Below are positions 31,973-42,791 of a stretch of DNA of 64,000 bases, piece after piece. Numbering within the stretch: the stretch's first letter is position 1; each line of letters starts with the position of its first letter. Both the position numbers and the translations under genes were made by a program. Source of the stretch: an uncultured Prochlorococcus sp. (GTDB lineage: Bacteria > Cyanobacteriota > Cyanobacteriia > PCC-6307 > Cyanobiaceae); contig CACJNU010000003.1 in the NCBI GenBank assembly GCA_902594875.1, forward strand, positions 37,726 to 101,725. The letters are read 5' to 3'. The notes under the pieces were generated by a model that was not told where the DNA came from, searched no databases, and saw only the letters and a list, made by a program, of their open reading frames with translations.

Positions 31973-32707
31973 ATGATAAATATGTTTAATTTAAACTTTT
32001 TCAGAAATATAGGTTTCCCTCTCTACTTATTTATTTATCTCATTATTCCCTATTCAGCAATAACGCAAACTTTAAAAGTTGATTTTATAAGAAATCTAGA
32101 AACCTCATTAAATAATCGAGACTTAGAGTTTATTAGAAAAAATTTTAGAAATGATGAAAACAAAAATATACCAAAAGAGTTTTCAAAAATTATCAATGAT
32201 TTCCCTGATAGCAAATGGAAAATCAAAAGATTAAAATCAAATATTACAAATAAAGAAATTTTGAGAATAAAAGTTTTAGGAAAAAAAATAGTCAATGGAG
32301 AAATCCATATACTCGAATCCAATTTCGATTATGTTTTTTCAGTTCTAAATGGAAAAATTGATGAAGGTTCCATTAAAAATTTATTCACCACAATAAGAAA
32401 TGATGATAAGAAGATAGATATTAGTTTTAAAATTCCTGATAGAGTTCTTACTGGTTCAAAATATGATATCGATATAATTTTAAATAAGCCACTTGAAGAG
32501 GTGATTATTGCTGGAGCAATAAGACCTCATCAAGTAAATTCATTTTTTGAACAAGAAATATTATTGGAGCCATTGGCATCTGGGGGAATTTTTAAAATGA
32601 CAAGGGCACCTTCAAAACCAGGGATACAAATATGGTCAGGAATTATAGCTCATCCTGAGGGGATAATTACTTTCACAAAGAGTATTGATATTGTTGAAAA
32701 GATATGA
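31973..32707 (+). CDS. Hypothetical protein with N-terminal hydrophobic (signal-like) segment
   Basis: Complete ORF; no family recognised. Confidence 0.75.
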   Translation: MINMFNLNFFRNIGFPLYLFIYLIIPYSAITQTLKVDFIRNLETSLNNRDLEFIRKNFRNDENKNIPKEFSKIINDFPDSKWKIKRLKSNITNKEILRIKVLGKKIVNGEIHILESNFDYVFSVLNGKIDEGSIKNLFTTIRNDDKKIDISFKIPDRVLTGSKYDIDIILNKPLEEVIIAGAIRPHQVNSFFEQEILLEPLASGGIFKMTRAPSKPGIQIWSGIIAHPEGIITFTKSIDIVEKI

Positions 32708-32708
32708 C

Positions 32709-33917
32709 CTAAGCGTCGTTTAAAGCAGCTACACCAGGTAAAGTTTTACCCTCTAAAAGTTCCAAACTTGCTCCACCTCCAGTTGATATATGTGACATTT
32801 TCTCAGCTAATCCAGCTTTCTCTACTGCTGCCACTGAATCTCCACCACCAATTATTGTACAAACTTCAGAAAAGGCACTTAAGTCAGCAAGAGTCGTAGC
32901 TATTGCATTTGTACCGTCAGCAAATTTATCAAATTCAAAAACTCCCATTGGACCATTCCAAATAATTGTCTTACATTCTGCAAGAGCATTCTGAAAAACT
33001 TTAACGGAATCTGGACCAATATCGAGACCCATCCAATCCCCACTAATTGAATCAATTTGACATATTTTACTATTGGCGTCCGGAGAAAATTCGTCAGCTA
33101 AAACAACATCAGTGGGCAATAATAATTCTACCCCTTTTGCTTTCGCTTTTGCTTCTAAATCTTTAGCAAGCTCGAGTTTATCTTCTTCTACAAGGCTCTT
33201 TCCGACATCTAAGCCTCTAGCTTTATAGAAAGTGAAAATCATACCTCCACCAATCATGATTTTGTCACACTTATCTAGTAAAGAATCAAGTACTCCTATT
33301 TTGCTACTAACCTTTGATCCTCCAACTATTGCTGCCAATGGACGCTTTGGGGAATTTATTGCTCCTTGTAAGTATTTCAATTCTTTTTCTAGAAGGAATC
33401 CAGCTACTGAAGGACTTAAATAATTAGTAACACCCTGAGTTGAAGCATGAGCTCTATGAGCGGCACCGAAAGCATCATTTACATACATATCTGCATGAGA
33501 TGCTAATTTTTTTGCAAACTCCAGGTCGTTCTTTTCCTCTTCACCAAAAAAACGAACATTTTCAAGTAAAAGAACATCTCCATTAGATAAACCATTTGAT
33601 TGTGCAATTGCTTCATCACCAATACAGCTCTTAGTAAGAGCAACATTTTGCCCCAACAATTCACTTAATCTTGCTGCTACTGGAGTTAATCGCATTTTTT
33701 CATTTACCTGACCCTTTGGTCTACCAAAATGAGCAGCTAAAATAACTTTTGCAGAATGATTAATAAGATATTCAATCGTTGGGATAGCTGCACGAATACG
33801 CGTATCGTCAGTTATTTGACCATCTTCATTTAATGGAACATTAAAATCTACCCTTACAAGAACTTTTTTTCCTTCTAAATGTGTCTTATCAAGACTGGAA
33901 AGAGATAACTTTGACAT
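32709..33917 (-). CDS. pgk: Phosphoglycerate kinase
   Basis: [59 protein letters not shown]. Confidence 0.98.
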   Translation of the reverse strand: MSKLSLSSLDKTHLEGKKVLVRVDFNVPLNEDGQITDDTRIRAAIPTIEYLINHSAKVILAAHFGRPKGQVNEKMRLTPVAARLSELLGQNVALTKSCIGDEAIAQSNGLSNGDVLLLENVRFFGEEEKNDLEFAKKLASHADMYVNDAFGAAHRAHASTQGVTNYLSPSVAGFLLEKELKYLQGAINSPKRPLAAIVGGSKVSSKIGVLDSLLDKCDKIMIGGGMIFTFYKARGLDVGKSLVEEDKLELAKDLEAKAKAKGVELLLPTDVVLADEFSPDANSKICQIDSISGDWMGLDIGPDSVKVFQNALAECKTIIWNGPMGVFEFDKFADGTNAIATTLADLSAFSEVCTIIGGGDSVAAVEKAGLAEKMSHISTGGGASLELLEGKTLPGVAALNDA

Positions 33918-34130
33918 TAAACAAGCTTAATTTTTAATCTTAAGACCCTAACGTTAATTTGGGCTTATTGGGTTAAAAAGTAGTTACTGTTACCTATGCC
34001 TTAATAAATTTTAAGAATTAACGATTATAAAAATTTTTTAGTTATTAAATTTATACTAAACTTTAGAAGTAAATACTTTTGAAACTTATAAAAACTAAAA
34101 GGAATACAAAATTTTATTTGATTTATTGAA

Positions 34131-35003
34131 GTGGACATACCCAAAATTCAATGGTACCCCGGCCATATTGCAAAAGCAGAAAAGAAATTATCTGAAGTTA
34201 TCAATAAAGTAGATTTAGTTATAGAAGTTAGAGATGCACGAATTCCTTTGTCAACAGGACATCCACACTTAAATAAATGGATAAATAATAAAAAACATAT
34301 TCTTGTTATTAACAGATCAGACATGATCTCCCCTAATACAATCAATAGTTGGAATAAATGGTTTAATGCTAAAGATCAATATCCTCTTTGGTGTGATGCT
34401 AAAAGAGGAATAGGTATTAAAGAAATTTGTAAGTCAGCAAAAGATTCTAGGTCGTCAATCGACGACAGAAGACTCTCTAGAGGAATGCGAATTCGGCCAA
34501 TAAGAGCCCTTACACTTGGTTTCCCAAACGTAGGAAAGTCAGCATTAATTAATAGAATTGCAAAAAAAAGAGTTGTAGATAGCGCTAGAAAAGCAGGTTT
34601 GACTCGCAATTTAAGATGGATAAAATTAGAAAGTGGTATAGATCTGCTAGATGCTCCTGGTGTTATACCCCCAAATTTAGAAGATCAAAAATCAGCACTA
34701 AATCTTGCACTTTGTGACGATATTGGTGAAGCTGCTTATGAAATAGAGAGTGTCGCAATTGGATTTATCAAGATTATATCCACTCTCAACGAAGATAAGA
34801 ATGCGAATATCTCAATCAAACAAATATCTAGTAGATATGGAGTGGATATTGCAAAAGGCTTTAAGAACCCTTCGGCTTGGATCGACGAAGCAGCTTCAAA
34901 ACATACATCAGGTGATAAAAGGAGAATGTCTCATAAGTTATTGGAAGATTATAGAAATCAAATGCTGGGTAAAATTGCTTTAGAAGTCCCACTATGGAAT
35001 TAA
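34131..35003 (+). CDS. rbgA: Ribosome biogenesis GTPase YlqF/RbgA (GTG start)
   Basis: WYPGHIAKAEKKL, VEVRDARIPLS, circularly permuted GTPase motifs GFPNVGKSALINR. Confidence 0.93.
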   Translation: MDIPKIQWYPGHIAKAEKKLSEVINKVDLVIEVRDARIPLSTGHPHLNKWINNKKHILVINRSDMISPNTINSWNKWFNAKDQYPLWCDAKRGIGIKEICKSAKDSRSSIDDRRLSRGMRIRPIRALTLGFPNVGKSALINRIAKKRVVDSARKAGLTRNLRWIKLESGIDLLDAPGVIPPNLEDQKSALNLALCDDIGEAAYEIESVAIGFIKIISTLNEDKNANISIKQISSRYGVDIAKGFKNPSAWIDEAASKHTSGDKRRMSHKLLEDYRNQMLGKIALEVPLWN

Positions 35004-35953
35004 ATAATCAAAATTCTTTCGGCATTGGAGAAGGTGAGCTTATAGAAATTATTTATGAGCAACCTCTACCTATGAGGCTAGACAGATGGTTGGTAAGTAA
35101 AAGGCCAGAACAAAGTAGAGCAAGAATTCAACATTTTATAAATTCAGGTTTAGTACTCGTAAACTATAAGACCGCAAAAGCAAAGACCCCATTAAAAAAT
35201 GGCGACAATGTTCAAATATGGATGCCTCCTCCAGAACCTCTTATTTATTTGAAACCTGAAAAAATGGATTTAAATATCCTTTTTGAAGACGAGCACATCA
35301 TAGTCATCAATAAACAATCAGGTCTAATAGTTCATCCAGCCCCTGGACACAAATCTGGAACTTTAGTGAATGGATTACTTTTTCACTGTAAAGATCTGCC
35401 TGGAATTAATGGGAAATTAAGACCTGGTATTGTTCACCGATTAGATAAAGACACCTCCGGATGTATGGTGGTTGCAAAAAGCCAAGAGGCATTAGTAAAT
35501 CTCCAGAAACAAATTAAAGAAAAAATAGCTTCACGCGAATATATTGCAGTAATTCATGGAGCACCTAATTCTGAAGAAGGCCAAATAGTGGGACACATTG
35601 GCAGAGATAAATTAAATAGATTGAAATATAAAGTAGTTGAAGAAACTTCAGGAAGGTATGCCTGTACCTATTGGAAATTAGAAGAAAGATTTGGCAATTA
35701 CTCATTAATGAGTTTCAAACTAGATACGGGTCGAACGCATCAAATAAGAGTTCATTGCGCTCACATTAATCACCCAATTGTGGGTGATCCATTATATGGA
35801 AGATGTAAAAAACTACCCTGTAAATTAGATGGCCAAGCTTTACACGCCATCAAGCTTGGACTTATACATCCAATAAATGGTAAAGAAATGATATTTGAAT
35901 CAGAATTACCATTAGATTTTCAAAAATTACTAGGTGTTCTTAAAGTTAAATAA
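34994..35953 (+). CDS. rluD: 23S rRNA pseudouridine synthase RluD-family
   Basis: RLDRWLV S4 domain; GIVHRLDKDTSGCMVVAKS; LDTGRTHQIRVH. Confidence 0.93.
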   Translation: MELNNQNSFGIGEGELIEIIYEQPLPMRLDRWLVSKRPEQSRARIQHFINSGLVLVNYKTAKAKTPLKNGDNVQIWMPPPEPLIYLKPEKMDLNILFEDEHIIVINKQSGLIVHPAPGHKSGTLVNGLLFHCKDLPGINGKLRPGIVHRLDKDTSGCMVVAKSQEALVNLQKQIKEKIASREYIAVIHGAPNSEEGQIVGHIGRDKLNRLKYKVVEETSGRYACTYWKLEERFGNYSLMSFKLDTGRTHQIRVHCAHINHPIVGDPLYGRCKKLPCKLDGQALHAIKLGLIHPINGKEMIFESELPLDFQKLLGVLKVK

Positions 35954-37544
35954 GATTTAAAGAGGAATTTAGAAGCGATTTTGTATAAGGGTTTTGGGTT
36001 TTATTGAATATTTTAGAACTTTCTCCTTCATCAACTATCTTTCCATGATTCATAACTAGCAACCTATTACAAAATCTTTTAGCAATGCCTAAATCATGGG
36101 TAATAAAAATAATCGTTAAATTCATTTTTTCTTGAAAGACTCTTAGTAATTCAAGAATCTCTATTTTTACTGAAGCATCCAACATATTTACACTCTCATC
36201 ACAAATTAAAATTTTTGGCTTCAACAATAGCGCCTTGGCCAATGAAATTCTTTGCAATTGACCACCAGATAATTGGTTAGGATAAGAATTAAAAAAATCA
36301 TTATTTAAGGGAAGATTTAAATTTCTTAACATTAATCTTATTTCTTTCTCGATTTTTCTTTTATCTGAAATTTTTTGAATAAAAAATATATCTTCCAAAA
36401 TACTTTTAATTGTCATTTTCGGGTTCAAACTTGAAAAAGGATCTTGAAAAATAATTTGCACTTTATTGTTCTTTTTAAAAGATTTATTTTTTTTCGATGC
36501 ATGATTTTTATCATAAATTTTGATTTCACCTCCTCTTACTTTAAGAAGTCCAATTAAAGCCCTACATAATGTACTTTTACCACTCCCTGAAGAACCAACT
36601 ATTCCAAGAGTCTCATTCTCATATAACTTGAAACTAACTTCATTTAAAGCCTTATTCCACTTATTAATGAAAATTGAAGAATTTAATTTATACCAATGTC
36701 TTAGGTTATTTACCTCTAGAACGACCTCATCTCGAGCATTATTTTTAGTATTTGGTTCTAATACTATTTTTGAAGCATTTACTAACTTTTTCCCGATATC
36801 TGATTTTGGCGATTGAAAAATATCTAATATATTCCCTTTTTCAACAATCGATCCCTTTTCAATTATTGCAACTTTTTTGCACCACTTTGCTGCAAGATTA
36901 ATATCATGACTAATTAAAATTAAAGTTGTATCAAATTCATTACATAGATGAATTATTTCTTGCATAATTTCAAAACTTGTTTTGGTATCTAAGCTTGTTG
37001 TAGGTTCATCAGCTATTAATAATTTAGGTTTCAAAGCAAGTGCCATTGCTATAGAAACTCTCTGTCTCATTCCGCCGCTAAATTGATGTGGGAAAGAATC
37101 AAGTCTACTTTCTTCAATTCCGACTTTTTGAAAAACTTCTCTAACTAATTTTTTAATAGCTAAAGATGATTTAGTTTGATCATGTGTTTTAAATAATTCA
37201 TATAAATGATCCCCAACTCTCATTAGCGGATTAAGTTTTTTTATAGAGTCTTGATAAATAAATCCAAAATTCTTTCTTCTAAATAATTGTGCATCTTTGT
37301 TGTTTATTTTCCTAGGATCTACATTAGAAATCGATAGATACCCTTTAGAAGTGGCCTTTGCAGGCAATATATTTACTAGTGTTTTTGCAAAAGTGGTCTT
37401 TCCACATCCAGAAGGTCCTATTATGGCCAAATGATCTCCACTATCTATTTCCAAATTAAAATTTTTGATAATAGGTTGCTGTTTTAGATCATAGTTAACA
37501 GTAAGATTTTTAACTACAATAATTTTTTCTTTATTTTTTTCCAT
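35946..37544 (-). CDS. ABC transporter with two fused ATPase domains (dipeptide/oligopeptide DppD-DppF type)
   Basis: GPSGCGKTT and GSSGSGKST Walker A, two LSGG-type signatures (FSGGMRQR, LSGGQLQR). Confidence 0.9.
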   Translation of the reverse strand: MEKNKEKIIVVKNLTVNYDLKQQPIIKNFNLEIDSGDHLAIIGPSGCGKTTFAKTLVNILPAKATSKGYLSISNVDPRKINNKDAQLFRRKNFGFIYQDSIKKLNPLMRVGDHLYELFKTHDQTKSSLAIKKLVREVFQKVGIEESRLDSFPHQFSGGMRQRVSIAMALALKPKLLIADEPTTSLDTKTSFEIMQEIIHLCNEFDTTLILISHDINLAAKWCKKVAIIEKGSIVEKGNILDIFQSPKSDIGKKLVNASKIVLEPNTKNNARDEVVLEVNNLRHWYKLNSSIFINKWNKALNEVSFKLYENETLGIVGSSGSGKSTLCRALIGLLKVRGGEIKIYDKNHASKKNKSFKKNNKVQIIFQDPFSSLNPKMTIKSILEDIFFIQKISDKRKIEKEIRLMLRNLNLPLNNDFFNSYPNQLSGGQLQRISLAKALLLKPKILICDESVNMLDASVKIEILELLRVFQEKMNLTIIFITHDLGIAKRFCNRLLVMNHGKIVDEGESSKIFNKTQNPYTKSLLNSSLNLI

Positions 37545-37598
37545 GATTTATAGCAAATTTTTCTAGACATAAATAAAATACATCTAAAGCAATATAAA

Positions 37599-39908
37599 AT
37601 GTCCGAGGCAGCTGCAAATTCAAAAGAAAAAAACGAAATTGAAGTCTCCAAAACTATTTTGCCTGAAAATAAAAAATATGAAAGTGAATCTTTGAATTAT
37701 CAAATAAACATTCCCGATTGGCTTCTTAAAGATATTCATAATTTTGAAAAATCAAATAAAGAAAATGATGAGAATAAAAACCTTATTGTAAAGGCATTTA
37801 AACTTGCTTATAAAGCTCATGATGGACAATTCCGTGCGAGCGGCGAGCCATACATTATCCACCCGGTTGCTGTTGCAAATCTCCTTAAAGAAATAGGTGC
37901 TAGTTCATCTGTTATTGCTGCAGGCCTTTTACATGATGTAGTTGAAGATACTGGCATTGATTTATCCGAAATAGAAAAAAATTTTGGATTAGAAGTAAAA
38001 ATACTTGTAGAAGGTGTAACAAAATTAGGCGGCATTCACTTTAACAACAGGACTGAAGCACAAGCTGAAAATCTTAGGAAAATGTTTTTGGCTATGGCCA
38101 GCGATATCAGAGTTGTCTTAGTTAAACTTGCAGATCGACTTCATAACATGAGAACAATTGAATGGCTAAATGACGAGAAAAAACTAAGGATAGCGAGAGA
38201 AACAAGAGAGATTTATGCACCATTAGCTAATCGACTAGGAATAAACAGATTTAAATGGGAATTAGAAGATTTAGCTTTTAAATTCCTAGAGCCTAAAGAA
38301 TATCTAGATCTTAAAGATCAAATCGCTGTTAAGAGAAGTGATAGAGAAAAAAGATTAAAAGTAACTTTGAATCTTATGAAGGAAAACTTGATTTCAGCAG
38401 GTTTGAAAAATTTTGAAATAACAGGAAGGCCAAAACATCTTTATGGCATCTGGAGCAAAATGGAAAGACAGCAAAAGCATTTTCACGAGATTTATGATGT
38501 TGCTGCCCTAAGAATTATCGTGGACAATTCAGATAGTTGTTATAGAGCTTTAGCAGTTGTTCATGATACTTTCAAACCAATTCCAGGTAGATTTAAAGAC
38601 TATATAGGATTACCAAAACCCAATGGATATCAGTCCTTACACACTTCTGTGATTGGAAGACATCGACCTATTGAAGTTCAAATTAGAACTACTTCGATGC
38701 ATCAAATTGCTGAATATGGTATTGCCGCTCATTGGCAATATAAAGAGGGTGGTTCTCCTGCTAAAAGTAATGCCGAGAGATTTAATTGGCTAAGACAATT
38801 AGTAGAATGGCAACAAGAAGGTAATGAAAGGGATCATAATGATTATTTGGCTTCAATTAAAGAAGATTTATTTGATGAAGAAGTATTTGTAATCACTCCA
38901 AAAGGAGATGTTGTTGGTTTAAGGAAAGGATCTACCGCGATAGATTTCGCCTACAGAATCCACTCTGAAGTTGGAAATCACTGTAATGGAATAAGAATTA
39001 ATGAAAAGCTTTCCCCATTATCTACAGCACTTCAAAATGGTGACTTCATAGAAATTTTGACAAGTAATAATGCTACTCCAAGCTTGGATTGGCTTAACTT
39101 TGTAGTTACGCCAACTGCTAAAAATAGAATTCGCCAATGGTATAAGAAAAGCCATCGTGATGAAACGATTAAAAGAGGTAGAGATTTACTTGAAAAAGAA
39201 GTAGGTAGAAACGGTTTTGAAGCATTACTTTCTAGTGAAGCCATGAAAAAAGTTGCAAATCGATGCAATTTAAAAACTACTGAAGACCTTCTTGCATCTC
39301 TTGGTTTTGGTGGTTTAACTTTGCATCAAGTGTTAAACAGACTAAGAGAAGAAATAAAATTACAAACAGAAGATGTAAAAAATGATTCTGACTCTGAAAT
39401 AGCAAAATCTCTTAAAAGTAATAATAATTTATCCACTAATCAATCTAATACAGCAGGTAAATCACCAATTTCCGGGATAGAAGGTCTTGATTACAGAATA
39501 GGTAAATGCTGTTCCCCACTCCCAGGCGAGGATATTATCGGAACTGTGTCGCTAGGCAACCATGGGATAACTATACATAGGGAAGATTGTGAAAATGTAA
39601 TACCAATTCCAATAGAGAGAAGATTACCTGTCGGTTGGAATCAAGATAATAAAACTGGCGATAACAAGTTTCCAATTCAGCTACGAATAGAAGTAATTGA
39701 TCGAGTTGGAGTTCTTAAAGATATTCTTATGCGGTTATCTGATAAAGGTATAAACGTTAGTGATGCCAATGTTAAAACTGCTTATGGTAAACCAGCTATT
39801 ATAAATCTTTGTGTAGGTCTTGAAAGTTATAATCAACTTCACAAAACAATTGAACAAATTAAGTCAATGGCAGATGTTTTAGATATTGCCAGAGTTGGAC
39901 AAAGTTAA
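37599..39908 (+). CDS. spoT: Bifunctional (p)ppGpp synthetase/hydrolase (RSH)
   Basis: HDVVEDTG hydrolase motif, RFKDYIGLPKPNGYQSLHT synthetase motif, TGS and ACT domains. Confidence 0.96.
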   Translation: MSEAAANSKEKNEIEVSKTILPENKKYESESLNYQINIPDWLLKDIHNFEKSNKENDENKNLIVKAFKLAYKAHDGQFRASGEPYIIHPVAVANLLKEIGASSSVIAAGLLHDVVEDTGIDLSEIEKNFGLEVKILVEGVTKLGGIHFNNRTEAQAENLRKMFLAMASDIRVVLVKLADRLHNMRTIEWLNDEKKLRIARETREIYAPLANRLGINRFKWELEDLAFKFLEPKEYLDLKDQIAVKRSDREKRLKVTLNLMKENLISAGLKNFEITGRPKHLYGIWSKMERQQKHFHEIYDVAALRIIVDNSDSCYRALAVVHDTFKPIPGRFKDYIGLPKPNGYQSLHTSVIGRHRPIEVQIRTTSMHQIAEYGIAAHWQYKEGGSPAKSNAERFNWLRQLVEWQQEGNERDHNDYLASIKEDLFDEEVFVITPKGDVVGLRKGSTAIDFAYRIHSEVGNHCNGIRINEKLSPLSTALQNGDFIEILTSNNATPSLDWLNFVVTPTAKNRIRQWYKKSHRDETIKRGRDLLEKEVGRNGFEALLSSEAMKKVANRCNLKTTEDLLASLGFGGLTLHQVLNRLREEIKLQTEDVKNDSDSEIAKSLKSNNNLSTNQSNTAGKSPISGIEGLDYRIGKCCSPLPGEDIIGTVSLGNHGITIHREDCENVIPIPIERRLPVGWNQDNKTGDNKFPIQLRIEVIDRVGVLKDILMRLSDKGINVSDANVKTAYGKPAIINLCVGLESYNQLHKTIEQIKSMADVLDIARVGQS

Positions 39909-39926
39909 TTTTAAAATCAGATCAAT

Positions 39927-40370
39927 CTATCTTTTACTTTTTATCTTGTAGATAAAGAAAACAATACTGCCGCAAATCAAGGCTAATAAAATACCTACAC
40001 AAGATGAACCTAAGAGTAATTTTAGGGAAAAAATTCTACCTTGTTTCCATAAGTCATCAATAACTAAACTTTTTTCAAGAATTTTATCAGAAGAATTATT
40101 TAAAAAAATAGAACCAACTTTATAGTTAAAATAATAAAGTGGAATATAAGTAAACGGGTTGCTGATCCAGGTACCAATTGCGGCTAGAAAAATATTTCCC
40201 TTAGCTATTTTTGCAAAAAATACCCCTATTAAAGTCTGAAACCCAAAAAAAGGAAAACAGCCACTAAATACCCCTATAGCTAAACCTTTAGCATTAAAGA
40301 AAGGACTTCCATTCTGATTCCTAAATAATGATAGAATTTTCTTATAGCTGATATTTCTTTTAAATCTCAT
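39927..40370 (-). CDS. DUF2062-type membrane protein
   Basis: GSPFFNAKGLAIGVFSGCFPFFGFQTLIGVFFAKIAKGN...GTWISNPFTYIPLYYFNYKVG. Confidence 0.8.
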   Translation of the reverse strand: MRFKRNISYKKILSLFRNQNGSPFFNAKGLAIGVFSGCFPFFGFQTLIGVFFAKIAKGNIFLAAIGTWISNPFTYIPLYYFNYKVGSIFLNNSSDKILEKSLVIDDLWKQGRIFSLKLLLGSSCVGILLALICGSIVFFIYKIKSKR

Positions 40371-40432
40371 TCAGAAAGAAAAATTTCAAAATTCTTGATA
40401 ATCTTACTTAATTATCCATAACAAAGCGAGAG

Positions 40433-41815
40433 ATGGATTCGATAGTTACTACAGAAGATACGATAGCAGCAATTGCTTCAGCTATAAGTATAGGGAAAGG
40501 AGGAGTTGCAATAATAAGATTATCAGGCAAAGACTCAATAAATTCTTGTAAAAAGATTGTTCAAACTAAATCTAAATATGCATGGGAATCACATAGGGTT
40601 TTTCGTGGTTTTATTCAGGAAAATAAACAAAATAAATTTATAGATGAGGTTTTAATTTTAGTGATGAAATCACCAAATAGCTTCACAGGAGAGGATGTGG
40701 TTGAACTTCATTGCCATGGCGGAATTATCATAGTAAATAAAGTTTTAAAGATATTATTATGTAATAATTCTAGAGTTAGACTTGCAAATCCAGGAGAATT
40801 TAGTCAAAGAGCTTTTCTTAATGGGAAAATAGACCTTACTCAAGCCGAGTCGATTAATCAATTAATTAATGCAAGCAATACCAGATCAGCAGAGTTAGCC
40901 TTTAGCGGGGTTCAAGGAGAAATAAAGAAAAAAATTGATGAAATTAAAAATGACCTTATAAATCAACTTTGCGAAATAGAAGCGAGAGTTGATTTTGAAG
41001 AAGACTTCACAGATTTTGATTACACCAAATATCTAAAAAACATTAAAAAAGTCAAAGAAAAAATAGAATTACTAATAGAAAATGCAAAAAGAAATTCATA
41101 TATTCACAATGGAATATCCATTGCGCTTATAGGTAAAACAAATGTTGGTAAAAGCTCTTTATTAAATTTGCTTGCAAAAAAAGAGAAAGCAATCGTAACT
41201 AATATTCCTGGAACAACTAGAGATGTTATTGAAGTTAATTTAACTATTAATGATATTCCAATGAAAATAATTGATACTGCTGGCATAAGAGAAACTCATG
41301 AACAAATTGAAAGTATTGGAATTAAAAAAAGTTTTGGGAAAATAAAAGAGTCAGATTTTATAATTTATATTTATAGTCTTGAAGAAGGATTTAATGAAGA
41401 AGATAAAAAAATAATACAAGAAATTCCCAAAGAAAAATTAATTACTATTTTGGGCAATAAAAAAGATTTAATTGATTGCAAAAATATTAATTCAAATGAG
41501 TTAAAAAACACAATTCTTATGAGTATTAAGAATAATGATGGTGAAAGATTATTAATAGACACAATTATAAAAAAATGCGGATTAAAACAAGTAGAAAATA
41601 TCAATATATTTTTAAACGAAAGACATTTAACAAATTTATCTGCTTGCTTATCTAATTTAAATGATACTGATGAAATAATTGAAAATAAATTGCCATTTGA
41701 TTTGTTATCAATTGAACTGAGAGATGGAATTCAAAACTTATCTAAAATAACTGGTCAAGAATTAACAGAGGAACTTCTAGATAATATTTTTTCTAAGTTT
41801 TGTATTGGTAAATAA
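40433..41815 (+). CDS. mnmE: tRNA modification GTPase MnmE
   Basis: [37 protein letters not shown]-terminal FCIGK. Confidence 0.97.
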   Translation: MDSIVTTEDTIAAIASAISIGKGGVAIIRLSGKDSINSCKKIVQTKSKYAWESHRVFRGFIQENKQNKFIDEVLILVMKSPNSFTGEDVVELHCHGGIIIVNKVLKILLCNNSRVRLANPGEFSQRAFLNGKIDLTQAESINQLINASNTRSAELAFSGVQGEIKKKIDEIKNDLINQLCEIEARVDFEEDFTDFDYTKYLKNIKKVKEKIELLIENAKRNSYIHNGISIALIGKTNVGKSSLLNLLAKKEKAIVTNIPGTTRDVIEVNLTINDIPMKIIDTAGIRETHEQIESIGIKKSFGKIKESDFIIYIYSLEEGFNEEDKKIIQEIPKEKLITILGNKKDLIDCKNINSNELKNTILMSIKNNDGERLLIDTIIKKCGLKQVENINIFLNERHLTNLSACLSNLNDTDEIIENKLPFDLLSIELRDGIQNLSKITGQELTEELLDNIFSKFCIGK

Positions 41816-41897
41816 ATTTGAGTTAAATTACATAGTGATATATAGTTAATTCTCTAACTTCAGTTTAATTTTTATTAATTAATTATTTCTTAGTTTA

Positions 41898-42764
41898 GTG
41901 GATTTAAATACTCCAATAATAAGTAAAATCATTGATAATTGGATCGATGAAGATATAGGTAGGGGAGATCTTACAAGTTCCTCTATTACAGAAGAGAATG
42001 GTAATGCATATTGGATTGCAAAAGAAGAGGGCATATTCTGCGGGGTTGAAATTATAAAAGAAATTTTTAGAAAAATTGATTTAAAAATCAGTCCAAAATT
42101 TAATATCTCTGATGGAGATAAATTTGTTAAAGATCAAAAACTCTTAGAAATATATGGGCCTTCAAAAAGTTTACTCGCTAGTGAAAGGATCAGCTTAAAT
42201 ATAGCAATGCATTTATCTGGAATATCAACATATACAAAGAATCTTACAGATAAATTAGAAGGCACAAATATAAAATTAGCAGATACTAGAAAAACAACCC
42301 CTGGCTTAAGAATATTTGAAAAATATGCATTCAAATGCGGAGGTGGGGTGAATCATAGAATGGGATTGTACGATGCTGCTATGATCAAAGAAAATCATAT
42401 TGCATGGACAGATAATCTTAAGAATGCAGTACACAATATTCGCCTAAATTCGCCTTTTACAACTCATATCATAATTGAAGCTGAAAATATCTACCAGGCA
42501 AAAGAAGCAGTATTAGCAGGAGCGGATAGTGTCTTATTAGATGAACTTAGTCCTGAAATAATCAAAAAAAACGTTCAAGAATTAAGAGAGTTATCAATTA
42601 ATAGTCTACAAAAAGAAGTCAATAAAAATTTGATAATAGAAGTTTCTGGAATAAACCCTCAAGAAATTAGTAAATATCTAATAAAAGGTATTGATTTGAT
42701 TTCAACAAGTTCTTCAATCACCAAAAGTAATTGGATTGATTTGAGTATGCGTTATATTAATTAA
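41898..42764 (+). CDS. nadC: Nicotinate-nucleotide pyrophosphorylase (GTG start)
   Basis: DTRKTTPGLRIFEKYAFKCGGGVNHRMGLYDAAMIKENHIAW. Confidence 0.97.
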   Translation: MDLNTPIISKIIDNWIDEDIGRGDLTSSSITEENGNAYWIAKEEGIFCGVEIIKEIFRKIDLKISPKFNISDGDKFVKDQKLLEIYGPSKSLLASERISLNIAMHLSGISTYTKNLTDKLEGTNIKLADTRKTTPGLRIFEKYAFKCGGGVNHRMGLYDAAMIKENHIAWTDNLKNAVHNIRLNSPFTTHIIIEAENIYQAKEAVLAGADSVLLDELSPEIIKKNVQELRELSINSLQKEVNKNLIIEVSGINPQEISKYLIKGIDLISTSSSITKSNWIDLSMRYIN

Positions 42765-42791
42765 TCATATAAATAAATAATTGAATAATTA

